A stretch of DNA of 64,000 nucleotides, from contig CM074767.1 in NCBI GenBank assembly GCA_037355855.1, positions 2,294,001 to 2,358,000 of the forward strand, written 5' to 3'. This document shows, one piece after another, positions 9,337-21,048 of the stretch. The DNA comes from Pseudo-nitzschia pungens. Its lineage: Eukaryota > Bacillariophyta > Bacillariophyceae > Bacillariales > Bacillariaceae. Under the pieces are notes generated by a model. The model was not told where the DNA came from. It saw nothing but the letters and a program-made list of their open reading frames with translations, and did no database searches. A program made the position numbers and the translations under genes. Every line of letters begins with the position of its first letter. Positions within the stretch are counted from its first letter, which is position 1.

Positions 9337-11660
9337 GGTTCTTGTACTTGATACAGTGGTCTGGGCATACATAGGACTTGCACAAACTGGTTAGATTGTC
9401 AGCATAGAAGCGGGCTGATATAGTCTGTTGTAATCTGGTGGATCCACAATGACCCAACAGTAGATGATACCACTTGATGGTATCATTAATAAGGGATGCT
9501 GGAATATATATTCTCCAGTAATCCGGATTGGCTTGGTTCGCGTAGCAAAGTATCTTGTTGCCTTCTAATTCTTGGTAGAAGAAGGCTTTCGATTGAATCT
9601 TGAACTTGATGGTTGGATCTTTCTGCTGATGAAGGTAGATGTTGGAGTAGTTCACGGGGCATTCTACCTCTTGACTGTTAGGTAGATTGATCAGGCACTC
9701 ATTGTTCAGCAGACAAGTTTGGAGTTCCTGGTCTGCATCATTGCATAAGTGCTGGAACAAGTTGGGGAACTCTGATAAAAACAGTTCTTCATCTTGCTTG
9801 GGGACTTCAAGTTTCAAAAAATCAATAAGAGTGCCCTTACCAAGGGCTTCTTTCTTCCCCACAGTAGGTGGATCCATCCGGGGGAGTCTGGAGAAGGCAT
9901 CAGCAAGAACATTCTTCTTGCCTTCAACATAGGTGAGGTTGACACCGAATTCTTCTAGGAATAATCTCCACCGGAGGACTCGTTGGACTGATAGGGTTTG
10001 GAAGGTAAGGTTCTTATGGTCAGTGTATACATTGATAACACCGCCAAGTAGCATCTTTCGGTACTCCTTGCAACAGAGTACTATGGCTAGAAGTTCTTTC
10101 TCCATAGTAGTATAGTTCTTTTGGGCATCAGATAGTTTCTTGGACCAATAGGCTATTGGCTTGCCATCTTGTATTATGGCAGCGCCGAGCTGTAGGTCAG
10201 AGGCATCGGTATACAGTTCAAAGGGCTTGTTTAGATCTGGATAGGTGTTCAGCGCATCTGCTGCCACCATTGCTTTCATCTCCTGAAAGGATTTGTCTTG
10301 CGCAGGGCCCCAAGTGAAAGCTGAAGGAGCTTTTCTTTGTTTGCCTTTGATGGCAGCTGCTCGAGGAGTCTTCTTGGGGGTCCCAGTGATATCAAAGAGA
10401 GGAGCGAGGATATGAGATCTGCGAGGCCACATATCTCGGTAGTATCCTACTGCTCCTAGGAAGGACTTGACTTGAGTTATAGTTCGGGGCCTATCCATCT
10501 GGAGGATGGCTTCAATTTTCTTGCGCCATGGCTTAACTGCTGTGGGAGTCATCCAATATCCAAGGAAGTCAGTTTCTTGTACAGCCCAATCACATTTGAG
10601 TGGGTTGCATTTGAGTCCATTCTGATTAAGTCTGTCGAGGATTTTGTCAATGGTCTCCTTCATGTGGAGGTCAAAGGCAGGAGCCATTGGTCCAGATGCC
10701 AATATCATCAATATAAACAGTGCAGTCAGTGTCTTGTAGGATATCTTCCATAAGCTGCTGAGCAACATCCGGAGAGACTTTGACACCCATTGGTAGTCTC
10801 TGGTATTCATAGCAACCATATGGCGTCACGATGGTACAGAGCTTTTTGCTTGCGTCATCCAGTTCAAAGCAGTAATATTGCATGGACAAGTCAATCTTGG
10901 TAAAGTGAGTATACTTGCCACGCTTGTTCATGATATCTTGTATCCTTGGTACGGGATAAGGTCTGCGCTCAAGGAGTTCATTTAGTTCTCTAAAGTCTGA
11001 TACCCATCGTACCCTGTTGTCCTTCTTTGGTACTATGAAGGTTGGAAACGCCCATTCAGCTGGTCCAGTGCATCTCTTGAGTACTCCATCATTACAAAGA
11101 TTCTGGAGCTCCCTTTTGAATAGGTCTTCTCTTTTGTATGCAACTGGATAAGGCTTCTTGTGTATAGGCTTGGATCCGGGCTTCAGTCTTAGCGAGATCT
11201 TCTTGTGTGGATACTTCCCTAGTTCTCCATTGAAGACGTTAGGATATTTGCTTAGTATTGCTTGGAACTGCTGCTGCTCTGTCTTGGACATGTGGGATTG
11301 TTGCTTGGCCACTGTTGATGGATCTGTTTCTTCATAAGCTCGGTCTAGTATAACCTTGGACTTGTATGGATTCGCGAAGGATAGTTCATAAGCAAAGAGT
11401 TCGGCGTCTTCGAGTTCTTCCATGAGCATGGTGTGATTGTCATGGTATAAGGAGGTGTCCTTCATGGGAATAGTTCTATCCATCCACTGAACTGCTCCCT
11501 CTTTGAATAGGAGATTGATCTGTGCCAGGTGGAGGAAGTCTCTACCTAGTATAAGATCATATTTGCATTCGGGGGAATGGAAGAGCCTTGCCTCTTGTCA
11601 GTCGATGTTGTAGTTGCCAAACTCTTGTAGTTTGATGTTCTTCATGATGATATATTCTGT
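9337..11660 (-). pseudogene. Gypsy reverse transcriptase, RNase H and integrase zinc domain
   Basis: On the minus strand: RT fingers and palm (WVSDFRELNELL, FTKIDLSMQYYCF, LPMGVKVSP and the catalytic YIDD at about 10720), then thumb/connection (VKSFLGAVGYYRDMW), RNase H (ELYTDASDLQLGAAI, MEKELLAIV, VYTDHKNLTF) and the start of the integrase HHCC domain (WYHLLLGHCG). A frameshift just after YIDDIGIW, near 10690, splits RT into two frames; a four-base insertion there would explain it. A TGA stop lies near 11600, just after the protease part. The coding is interrupted at 9320 by the LINE. Confidence 0.9.
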
Positions 11661-11679
11661 AGTATCGAAGCTGCCATTC

Positions 11680-13709
11680 ACAATTTGCGCGAAGCGCATT
11701 TTGTCCGACGTTCCGATGTTCCAGTACTAAAAATACGTAGATTTCTACACAACTTTACCATGCGATATCTCGCTCCCTTATACACCCCCAATCACAACCC
11801 CAGGACCTACATGTATTAACCAAGACCTGCGCTCTTCGTTTCTGCTATCGGTTCAGTTGCTGGATGCTTCGTTTGGTTGCTTTGGTTGCCAATTCACCAC
11901 TCGGCGGCCGATCGAGCAGCAGCAGCAGCAGCAAACCGACACATAATTTTCTACAGCACTTCCAGTACAGATTCTACCGTACAGCAAAACCGACAACAAC
12001 GTTGTATTTCTGCTTCGATCTGTTTCCCAGCTCCATTCCAAGGCCCTTAAGTATATCTTATACTTAATGTTCTACACTGTTTCCAAGCTGCTTAAGTGAT
12101 TCTCACTTAATGTTCTACATTCTTCGAAGTTCCTTGCTGAGTCCTCTTAAGTCTTTTCAAGTCGAAGTTCACGAACAGCCCCTTCCACTGTAGGAATCTT
12201 TTTTAAAAAAAAAAGAAATTCTGTCATCTGTTTTCAAGTCCATTGCCCTGCTGGACCCTAAGTGTTTTCACTTATGGTCCTACTGTTTCTTGACCCAACC
12301 CCCAAAGCCGCTAAGTACAGTTTGCTTAAGGCTCCACCACCTACATAACCCTCTCAGGTGTACTGTATAAATGTCATCTGTTTCCAAGTCTACTGCCCTG
12401 ATGGACCCTAAGTGTTTTCGCTTATGGTCCTACTGTTTCCTGACCCAAGCCCTAAAGCCACTAAGTACAGTTTGCTTAAGGCTCCCCTACCTACATATAC
12501 CTCTCAGATGCATTCTTCAACTGTCATCTGTTTTCAAGTCTACTGCCCTGATGGACCATAAGTGTTTTCGCTTATGGTCCTACTGTTTCCTTACCCAAGC
12601 CCCAAAGCCGCTAAGTACAGCTTGCTTAAGGCTCTCCTACCTACATATACCTCTCAGATGCACACTTCAACTGTCATCTGTTTTCAAGTCTACTGCCCTG
12701 CTGGACCATAAGTGTTCTCACTTAAGGTCCTACTATTTCCTGACCCAAGCCCCAAAGCCGCTAAGTACAGCTTGCTTAAGGCTCTCCTACCTACATAACC
12801 CTCTCAGATGCACACTTCAACTGTCATCTGTTTTCAAGTCTACTGCCCTGATAGTCCATAATTGTTTTTGATTATGGACCTACTGTTTTTATGACCCAAG
12901 CCCCAAAGCTGCTAAGTACATGTTACTTAACGCACCACCACCTACATATACCCCTCCAGTTCACAGTACAGCAGAGACCTGTTTTCAAGCCTACAGCCCT
13001 GATGGTCCATAAGTGTTTTCACTTTAAGGCCCTGTTTCCAAGCTACTACAGGAGAGCAAGTTCAAGTTCGAACAGAAGGCCAGCTGTTACGAATTTGAAT
13101 TTGGTAGTAGGCTCCACCGCCTCTACGTGTCTCCTACTACGAAGTTCGAACAGAAGGACAGCTGTTACGAATTTGGTAGTAGGCTCTGTACTTTATGTAC
13201 CATACAGTGGTAAGGAATGTGGTTCGGGATGTGTTTGGGGATGACTACTCGCATTACTGGTGATGCTGCAATCCAGCATTCAGAGAGGAGTTTTGCTTTT
13301 GTACGCTGACCACTAGCATTACAGATACCATGTATCTAGTCAGGGTTTTGCTTGTGTCAGCTGACCACTAGCATTACGGATGCTGCACACCAGCATTGGA
13401 GGGACAGTTTTGCTTGTGTCTTTCCCTTTCACGTTCTTGTTACCCCGTTTCCTGTACGCTTTGCAACAGCAGTGTCTGTTGTGCTCTGGACTGGTTCGTT
13501 TTTTTCCTGTTTCTTACCAAGGTTCGTTTGCAAAATAGCCGTCCTTACAACCTGGGGCCTATTCCCCATGGTTGAGGCGGCGCGTCGTTCTACAACTTGG
13601 GGCCTAACCTCTCTTCGATTGAGGCGACGATAAAGTCTGGTTACAGACTGAGTAGCTTTTAACCACCTTCGGTGGATTTTCCTACTTAAATAAGTATATT
13701 ATTATTATT
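11680..13709 (+). mobile_element. Short non-coding LINE-related element, copy 1
   Basis: Flanked by a 19-base target-site duplication (AGTATCGAAGCTGCCATTC at 11661-11679 and 13710-13728) and ending in TATATTATTATTATT. The 5' end (ACAATTTGCGC ... TTTTGTCCGACG) matches the LINE at 3418. No open frame has protein-like composition. The body holds six ~150-base units, each with a conserved hairpin. The last ~200 bases contain conserved small hairpins such as CCACC-TTC-GGTGG at about 13660. It has inserted between the protease and RT parts of the gypsy element and was probably mobilised by LINE enzymes acting in trans. Confidence 0.9.
12230..13050. repeat. ~150-base tandem units with a conserved hairpin, six copies
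   Basis: Each unit reads CTGTTTTCAAGTC, CTGCCCTG, a hairpin GGACCATAAG/CTTATGGTCC around a TGTTTTCG loop, then CTACTGTTTCC and a second weaker TAAG/CTTA pair. Starts are near 12230, 12377, 12528, 12678, 12828 and 12980. The unit at 12853-12880 keeps the stem although both arms have changed. Copy 2 of the element (27770-28730) has seven such units, copy 3 (38720-39530) six. Confidence 0.9.
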
Positions 13710-13728
13710 AGTATCGAAGCTGCCATTC

Positions 13729-14417
13729 GCTGTAGTTGTTAGGACTTGATGCTTGCTTCTGATTGGTATGGTTCCGAATGGTAGTGCTCTTTTGTTGATT
13801 AGAGTTCCGGAGGATCCACTATCTAGTAGCGCTAGTAGTGGTCTTGCTTTGAGGGGGATGCCTTGTATGTACTGTATGTTGGTTAGAACAATAGGAGCCA
13901 CGTTGCTCTTATTGGATGCCTGTTCTACTGGATTTCTTCCAGTAGTCGACAGCAGCTTTAATTAATTTTGCTCCAGCGCACCTCCTTTGGTGTAGTCTTT
14001 GGAGTTTCCGGGATTGCAATAGAGGTTTTTTGCTGTACCGGTAGACCAATTTCTTGCTAGAGACAAGAGTGGTCCTTTTGTTGCTGCTGCTGTCTTATTC
14101 GGATCGACTGTGGTAATCAATTCCGATGATGCGTCTGTTGTACCAGCCTTGGATCGATTCGGTATTTGATTCAGATCCATGTTCGTATCATCCTTGTCGG
14201 AGAATTGAACTGTTTTTGTTGCTGCTGTTGCAGTCTTTAAGCGCTCACCAGGACTCCATCCTGTAGGTTCCTTCCCCTCTTTTTCCAGGAGATCTCCTCC
14301 TTGAGTCATCCCAGTCAGCTGTGCTGTACTGGCATCCAGGGCCTGTGGCGCCGGAGGCAAGGTGATTGCTGGTTTTGGTGGACCCTTAGGCCTTGTTTTG
14401 GAGGATTGCTTGTGCAA
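13729..14417 (-). pseudogene. Gypsy gag-pro linker and aspartic protease
   Basis: The same minus-strand frame as gag continues past a TGA (14418-14420), through a Pro/Thr-rich linker, a TAA (13962-13964), and into a retropepsin with the active-site motif LLDSGSSGTLI at about 13800. The short element at 11680-13709 interrupts the protease just after its core; the rest resumes at 11660 with the conserved LILGRDFL motif. With two stops in frame it cannot be expressed as a polyprotein unless the stops are suppressed. Confidence 0.85.
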
Positions 14418-15448
14418 TCATGGGAGCCAAACAAGCTCACCATCGATGCTCTGTTCGGTTCGGCCGCCATGTTCCTGATGGTAGGATTCCATTGCTGCTT
14501 TCATGTGAGCTTGGAAAGACTCATTGCTGCCTGAGAGGTCATGAGTATGAGCATGGAAGGAGGTTTCCTTGGTGTTGGCGCCATGGGCTTTGTTGCCGGG
14601 TCCCTTGTAGTTCTTGGAATATTTGTTCTTAGGACATTCGGACCAATCGTGGTTATGGCCCTGGATCCGACAGGGATTGGATTTCTTTTTGTTCTTTGGA
14701 TTGTTCTTCTGGTTGCCAGAACGTTTCCTGTTGTTGTTGGAACTATTAGAATTGTTGGAACGTCTTCCATTATTCTTGTTGTTCTTTTGTTTGCTGAGCC
14801 GGTTGAGACTGCTCATATGGTCGACAATGAACTGAGATGTGGTGTTCTGAGTGACCCCTTGGTGGATGCGTACATAGTCTTCTATCCAGGCGTTTGGGTA
14901 GCTGTGTAGGAGGATGGTACTAACTTGCTGGAGATGATCCAGATTGGTTACATATCCATGGAGCTTGGCTGTATATTTCATGAGAGTTAGGAGTTGATCG
15001 GTATGGTCTTTGCAAGTGAACTCCACCTTCTTTTTGCATGCCGGGCTCCGGAGATATATATGCATGAGGTCTCTGGCATCTTCAGCATTGCAGTAGTGCT
15101 TGATAAAAGCCGCAAACGCTGAATCAAATCCTTGTCTCGTAAGCGGGTACAGTCTTTGCCCATTCGGTCGAGTGTTTCGTGCTAGGGCTCTCCATTCGGT
15201 TTGGGCGCTAACACACAAGCAGCGTCCGAAATATCGGATGAGGGCTGAGTCCTGTACACCTAGATCTTCTGCTGCGTTTAGAAAGGCCTCCTCGGTATGG
15301 AGTAGTTCTTCTAGACCTCCTTTATCTGTGAAGAGGGGAATTTTGACGCTGTCGGAACAATGGTCGGCATTGTCGTAGACCGAGAGCGTGATCAGTTGAA
15401 GGAGCTCTTGTACTAAAAGACAGGTGGGTCTCTGTAAATACCGGCCAT
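14418..15448 (-). pseudogene. Gypsy gag (frameshifted)
   Basis: An ATG at 15448 opens MAGIYRDPPVF, which runs into a stop at about 15413. The neighbouring frame then gives a continuous gag (LLQLITLSVYDNADH onward) to the stop at 14418, so one base was lost or gained near 15415. The C-terminal part is Asn/Lys-rich and carries a zinc-knuckle-like motif, CRIQGHNHDWSEC, as in stramenopile gypsy gag proteins. No clear tRNA primer site was found between the start codon and the LTR at 15570. Confidence 0.85.
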
Positions 15449-15569
15449 GTTGTTTGTTGGAGATACAAGGTGTCCCTTTTGTTAAGGATAAGGGAGGTTT
15501 TGTTCGATTTTAAATTCAGTACTGAGTTCTACTGTTTCTACTGTAAAGCACAAACAGTAGTAATTACTG

Positions 15570-15897
15570 TGTTACGGTCTAGAGTAGAAATTTCGGAGTG
15601 TTATAAAATTGTGAATGTTTAGATACTTTACGGAATATTGTTACGCGGATTAAGAATGATAACATATAAAATTTGCGGTCGCGAGCATAGCCACATTTTG
15701 GCCTGCTCTGCCATAAATGTTGATTCATTGTCGATTCCCACGATTAGGCATATATTTCCTTCTGGGACTCGACCACAATAATTAACACATATAATACAAT
15801 GTATTCATGAACGTAGATTGCCATATATAATATTCATGATGTGGGATTCAGTCAATTATTCAGTCGTGACTCGTGCTAGCTACGCTAGCCTGTCACA
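15570..15897 (-). repeat. 5' LTR of the Ty3/gypsy element
   Basis: The 328 bases match 2177-2504 from TGTTACGG to TGTCACA. On the element strand this is the promoter-bearing LTR. Its right flank is TTAGC, followed by the B repeat. Confidence 0.93.
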
Positions 15898-17020
15898 TTA
15901 GCAACAGGCTTAGCAACAGGCTTAGCAAAAATGCTATGGGGTGCTACAGTCAAGTGACCTGGGTCATCTTGTAGGATTTAAACCAGTTACAAAACCCCGG
16001 GTACAGCATCTGCTAGCATACGCTGTAGCTCAGTGCTACAAGGTTAGGGGGGATGCTAATGCTGCTAACTGATTACAAGACACGGAGTATCCGGTATGCT
16101 ATCATACCATGCTACCCTATAATGCTACCATCGGGGTATGGTCTTTACTGTATGATCTATACTATAACCGGATACCCGGCCCATACAGTTGTAAGCAAGC
16201 CAACGCTAACGCTAACCCAAGCGCTAGTAGTACTAGTACTAGCGCTACTAACTCCGTATGCTACAATCGTATGCTTTGCTTGTATGCTAGCGCTACTCTG
16301 TACGCTAACTCCGTATGCTACACTACTCCTCTGTATAAGTCTATGTGGTTACAGTACTGATAAGATACTGTACAATACAAGATACTAGTGAGTTCTCTTT
16401 TTATCTGGATCTCAGCGCTTCAGCTCAGCGCTTTGCTCACTTTTTTCTTTTTATCTAAAATAAACACTATCATGCCCTCCACTTTCGATTGATCCCGATG
16501 TACCTCTAGGGGAGTATGATCCTGTAGTATCTGAGTGTATGTAATGGCATTCAAACAGTATCTTCTGTAGACTTAAAGATTTGCCAGCACTCTACGTGCC
16601 ATTGTTGTTATTGCTATCCACTATTTCAGTACACGTACGATTAATTCCTACGAATCGAAAGTGCCGATGGGCAGGAATATCAAAGCAAGACAGCAGGATG
16701 CTGGGCCCTGATTTAGTACTAGTACTACATGATACTACAGGTAGTACTACTAGTAGTACTACTGCTGCTATTGGTCACACCCCAATACGGTACTTCTTGT
16801 ACTGTCGTAGTAAGGTACTTTTAGAATGTACTCTACTAGGTAATCTTACTGCAAAGTTATTCAACGAAAAAAATATACGGTTCTAAAAAAATAGAGGCCG
16901 TGATGGCGATACAACTCCACTAAGATTACCCCCCCAAGGTCCAATTTTTTTTTTTGTTGCTTCTGTGGGATCGTTTTTTGCTTCTGTGGGATCGTTTTTT
17001 GCTTCTGTGGGAATTTTTAT
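15898..17020. mobile_element. Family B LTR-like repeat, copy 1 (right part)
   Basis: The sequence from GCTTAGCAAAAATGCTATGG to the GCTTCTGTGGGATCG triplication is repeated at 26635-27109 plus 29300-30010. Parts (16390-16640) align with 600-860 of LTR family A, so B is a diverged relative, probably an LTR of another copia-type element. It contains palindromic AGTACTAGTACTAG runs at about 16225-16245 and 16715-16760. Open frames here are not protein-like. Confidence 0.75.
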
Positions 17021-17490
17021 TAAGACCACCGTACACTAAAAAGGCACCATTTTAGCGTCTGTGGGTGAAATTTCAAAATTCTTGCTAAGGCTGCTTCCCA
17101 GACCACCCCACCAGCGCAGCTGTCTAGAGAGTAGTCTTCTAGAGCATGGTGTCGAAGGACATACTCTGATATTCATCCTAGGTGGTTCGTTTTCAACCTC
17201 ACAATATTGACGATTTGGACCCAATTTCGATCCCTTTTTTGGTGATTTGGATGGTCATAGTGATAAAATAGGATGACATGTGAAGTTTCTTTTGTTTTTT
17301 GGGAGTCTTTGTCGATTCGTGTGTCATCGAGTGGAACAAATTGGAACATGGTATAATTTTTTTATTTATGTCTCTAGAAACTGATAAACTTCAACTAGGC
17401 ATATGTGTACCAATATTGCTCATTCATGCACCGCAACTGGTCTTTTTGTAATCACAGTAGTCGATTGACTGTAATCTGTAATCGTACCGG
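17021..17490. other. Intergenic stretch without recognisable features
   Basis: AT-rich sequence with no convincing open frame on either strand and no repeat that I could match elsewhere in the window. Confidence 0.5.
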
Positions 17491-17875
17491 TAGAATTGGA
17501 ATCGTATTGGAATCAATCGTACTACCAGTACCAGTATCGTATTAGAATTAGATCCAAACACAGATTCGGTCGGTCACAAAATACTACCGTAGATGCATAC
17601 CAAAAGGCCGACAGTATGAAGAGGAGAAAAGCGGGCAAGATGACACAGTCCAAGTACAAGTCGACAGTGGTACTGCTGTCTGTTCTGGATCTTTTGCTGT
17701 ATTTCCAGCAGTCTACAAGAGTTTCCAATAATTTTTCTCCAGAGCACCTCCACTGCTGCTGTCTCTAGGTTTTGTGGGATTGCTCCTAAATATTTTTGGG
17801 ATCTTTGTGGATAGAGTGTTTGCCAAGGATAAAGGTGTTGCTTTTGTTGGGGATCCACAACAAGGATTCACGCCA
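17491..17875 (-). pseudogene. Degenerate gypsy gag-pro linker fragment
   Basis: The minus-strand translation gives ATPLSLANTLSTKIPKIF and GGALEKN, aligning with GPLLSLARNWSTGTAKNLY and GGALEQN in the linker of the gypsy element (13962-14090). The remainder is broken by stops. It is a relic of a second, related element; no LTRs were seen next to it. Confidence 0.5.
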
Positions 17876-18059
17876 CTCATAACAGCAACAGGGATTCAGC
17901 GCTCGTAACACGCCGCTTGTAACACCGTCTGAAAAATGTCACGCGACCCCATAGCGACCCCCCGTGGCAACCTCGTTTGTGTGCAAATTTAACACGACAT
18001 ATGTTTGCATCACCTTGCGTCTCACAACCCATATGTTCAAGGTAGTCGTACGGTTTGGG

Positions 18060-18445
18060 TTGCGTTAAGGGGTTGTGAAAATCAACCTCCTACTATTCTG
18101 AAATATTTCCTATAGTTGCGAAAATCAGACTGTGTGGTTGTGAAAATCAACCTCCTACTATTCTGAAATAATTTCTACGTGGTTGCGAAAATCAACGTCC
18201 TACTATTCTGAAACAATTCAAGACCCAATACTTTGGATGTCACATCTATTTGATGCACATTTCCTCCAGTACTGGCATATTTCACTAGAAAATAGACAAA
18301 GTACCTATCTAAATTCAGAAATGGAGTATTTCCACCATTCCAGTGCCAATAGTCCTCACCCTATGTATGCTTGGGGCTACAAAAAAAGTCTGAGTCAACA
18401 AGACCCAATACTTTGGATGTCACATCTATTTAATGTACTTTGAGA
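18060..18445. repeat. Short tandem repeat and 181-base satellite fragment
   Basis: GTGAAAATCAACCTCCTACT and variants recur four times at 18068-18215. Next, the segment beginning GACCCAATACTTTGGATGTC at 18222 returns at 18403, a period of 181. Its ATTTCACTAGAAAATA, CCAGTG and CCTATGTATG blocks align with the satellite at 50014-51255, which has the same period. Confidence 0.7.
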
Positions 18446-18539
18446 TTGTAGTGGGTGGTAGAATCCTATAATAGGATAGATATGTATCATAGTTATATTC
18501 CTCAACTCTTAGAACACCAAACAGGATGCTAAGCAGGAT

Positions 18540-19720
18540 GCTAGGCCCTTCTAGTAGAATTTGTATTATCTACGCGTTGCTGCTTGCTGTCCCCTGTATT
18601 ATCTACGCGTTGCTGCTGCTTGCTGTCCCCTGTATTATCGACGTGTTGCTGCTGTCCCCTGTGTTATCTACGCGTTGTATTATCGACGCGTTGCTGCTGC
18701 TTGCTGTCCCCTGTGTTATCTACGCGTTGTATTATCGACGCGTTGCTGCTGCTTGCTGTCCCCTGTATTATCTACGCGTTGTATTATCGACACGTTGATG
18801 CTGCTTGCTGTCCCCCTGTATTATCGACGCGTTGATGGTGCTTGCTGTCCCCCTGTATTATCGACGCGTTGCTGCTTGCTGGTGCTTGCTGTCCCCCTGT
18901 ATTATCGACGCCCCCCTGCTATATTGATTTTATCTTGGCTGCGCTAGGGTATTGTTTTGCAGTACAAAAACAACGCGTCGGACCTACTAGCAAAACCCAA
19001 TACGTTATTCGCTGCTTGCTGTCCCCCTGTATATCGACGCTTTGCTCTCCCCCCTGCTGATTTTATCTTGGCTGCGCTAGGGTATTGTTTTGCAGTACAA
19101 AAACAACCGTCGGACCTACTAGCAAAACCCAATACGTTATTCGCTGCTTGCTGTCCCCCTGTATATCGACGCTTTGCTCTCCCCCCTGCTGATTTTATCT
19201 TGGCTGCGCTAGGGTATCCCTTCACAGTACAAAAACAACGCGTCGGACCTAGCAAAACCCAATACGTTATTCGCTGCTCGCTGCTGCTGCTTGCTGTCCC
19301 CCTGTATTATCGACGCGTTGCTATCGACGCGTTGCTATATCGATTTTGTCTTGGCTGCGCTAGGGTATCCCTTTACAGTACAAAAACAACGCGTCGGACC
19401 TAGCAAAACCCTGTATGTTGTTATTTGCTCCCCTGCAAATCGACGCGTTGCTATCCCCTGTATTATCGACGCGTTGCTATCGACGCGTTGCTAGATCGAT
19501 TTTGTCTTGGCTGCGCTAGGGTATCCATTTATAGTACATAATCCACGCTTCGAACCTAGCGAAACCCTGTATGTTTTTATTTGCTGCTCGCTGCTGCTGC
19601 TTGCTGTCCCCTGTATTATCGACGCTTTGCTGTCTCCCCTGCTGTATCGATTTTATCTTGGCTGCGATGGGGTATCTCTTTACAGTACAAAAACAACGCG
19701 TCGGACCTAGCAAAACCCTG
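18540..19720. repeat. TATTATCGACGCG / TGCTGCTTGCTGTCCCC minisatellite and longer composite units
   Basis: From 18570 to 18915 a ~36-60 base unit (TGTATTATCGACGCG, then TTGCTGCTGCTTGCTG, then TCCCC) is repeated about ten times. From 18915 to 19720 it is embedded in longer units that add TTTTATCTTGGCTGCGCTA, a CAGTACAAAAACAACGCG block and CTAGCAAAACCC, about six times. The short unit also builds the array at 52900-53775. The Cys/Leu-rich frames through it are artefacts of the repeat. Confidence 0.9.
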
Positions 19721-20830
19721 TATGTTGTTATTCGCTGCTCGCTGCTGTTTGCTGTTGCTGCTTGCTGTCATCCTGTTTCGACCGAGCTGTGATGTGTCGT
19801 TACGTGTTGTTATCGTGTTCTTTTTTGCATTTACATACGTTTGCCATGGTTTGCCATGCGTCACAAAATCGTGGAAATCTTGTAAATTTGGACATTCCTG
19901 GTACAAAAGGTCTGTAGAAACCCTGTAGAAATATCGTGATCAAGGTACTACCTTGGAAAAGAGCCTCATTTTTTCCAATTTCAACTCTCCGTGTTGTTGC
20001 TAGTAATACGTCGAATTATTCTATTCCTATGGTAAGTATCTATGTGGAGTACATTGTAATTCCGTGTAAAAGATCCTTATTTTTTCCAATTTCATCTCTC
20101 CGTGTTGTTGCTAGGTATTATTCTATTCGTATGCTAAGTATCTATGTGTAGTACATCGTAATTTCGGTCCCCTAGGTTGAAGTAGAGTAGGGGCATAGGA
20201 ATGTTCCTGGGTTCTCTACATCTCATTTTTATGAGTCTCCAACGAAAAACTTCAGTCATACGAAATTAAAAACAGTCTTTCATGCGAGCCGGGCGACATC
20301 TCAACAATGGCTTGATATTTTGGATTTTTTCACTTTCACTGAAAAACCTCTCTACAACACGGTGTTGTTAGTAAATGGGGCACCTCTGGTTGGAATGGTT
20401 CTCGTCAAGCTACGGTATGAAGACCAGGAAAGAAGGGCATACGTACTCTAGAAAAAAATAGCGAGTAAGAATCTGTAATTCGTGTGAGTCGAGCACCAAT
20501 ACTCAAGATTTCGGTTTTGCGGTTTTCGGCCGTAGAGAGCTACGTTTTTAGTGTACGGTGGTCTTAAAAACGGGAGCCAGTCGGGATTTCGTATTTCGTA
20601 AGGTTTTACTACGTAAGATAAGGTTACTTGTATTTCGTTTCCGATGCAAGGAAGATCTTACCGGTACAGCAGGCCCGAAGACGAACCAAAGACCGAGATC
20701 GAAGCTAAGAAAGAGTCCACTGGATACGTACTGGGGAGTGAACAAGAAACCAATAACAATGAATCAAAATGTATGCCAATGCAAATGAATCAATGATCGC
20801 ATGCACTCGCTCTTCTGTGCGACAAGTAAA
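19721..20830. other. Intergenic region with one ~95-base tandem duplication
   Basis: The segment with CCAATTTCAACTCTCCGTGT at about 19955-20070 is repeated with changes at 20071-20163. Otherwise no gene, RNA or known element could be recognised. Confidence 0.5.
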
Positions 20831-21048
20831 TGAATTATGAATGGATCAATCAATCAATCAATCAAGCAATCGATCGATCAATCGCGCTTGGTTCGTTTGC
20901 CAACGATGCACAAACTCTGGTGGAGAGGAATTGGGTTGTTTTTTTGCACTGTGTGCGTGCGTGTGTGTCTCACAAAAGTTTGTGCATCCTTGGCGTTGCT
21001 TTGCGTTGCGTTCGGCGCAGGACGGTGCGGTGTGCCGCTGTGCCTCGC

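Larger units (their letters stand above)
2177..15897 (-). mobile_element. Defective Ty3/gypsy LTR retrotransposon, carrier of two insertions
   Basis: Two 328-bp direct LTRs (2177-2504 and 15570-15897) enclose gag, protease, RT-RNase H and integrase on the minus strand in the gypsy order (integrase last). The LTRs differ at about five positions. Flanks are ATAGC on the left and TTAGC on the right, an imperfect 5-base duplication. Without its two insertions (3418-9319 and 11680-13709, plus one TSD copy each) the element is about 5.8 kb. In-frame stops and two frameshifts make it non-functional. It sits inside the family B/C repeat. Confidence 0.92.

Noticed and set aside
12371..12871. Repetitive open frames in the short elements (also 27932-28582, 38872-39372)
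   Set aside because: They arise because the ~150-base unit is a multiple of three; reading is lost where unit length changes and the conserved feature is the hairpin.
18526..19792. Cys- and Leu-rich frames over the minisatellite, and likewise 52499-53896
   Set aside because: All frames of the repeat are open on one strand; the composition follows the DNA unit and differs between frames as expected of non-coding tandem DNA.
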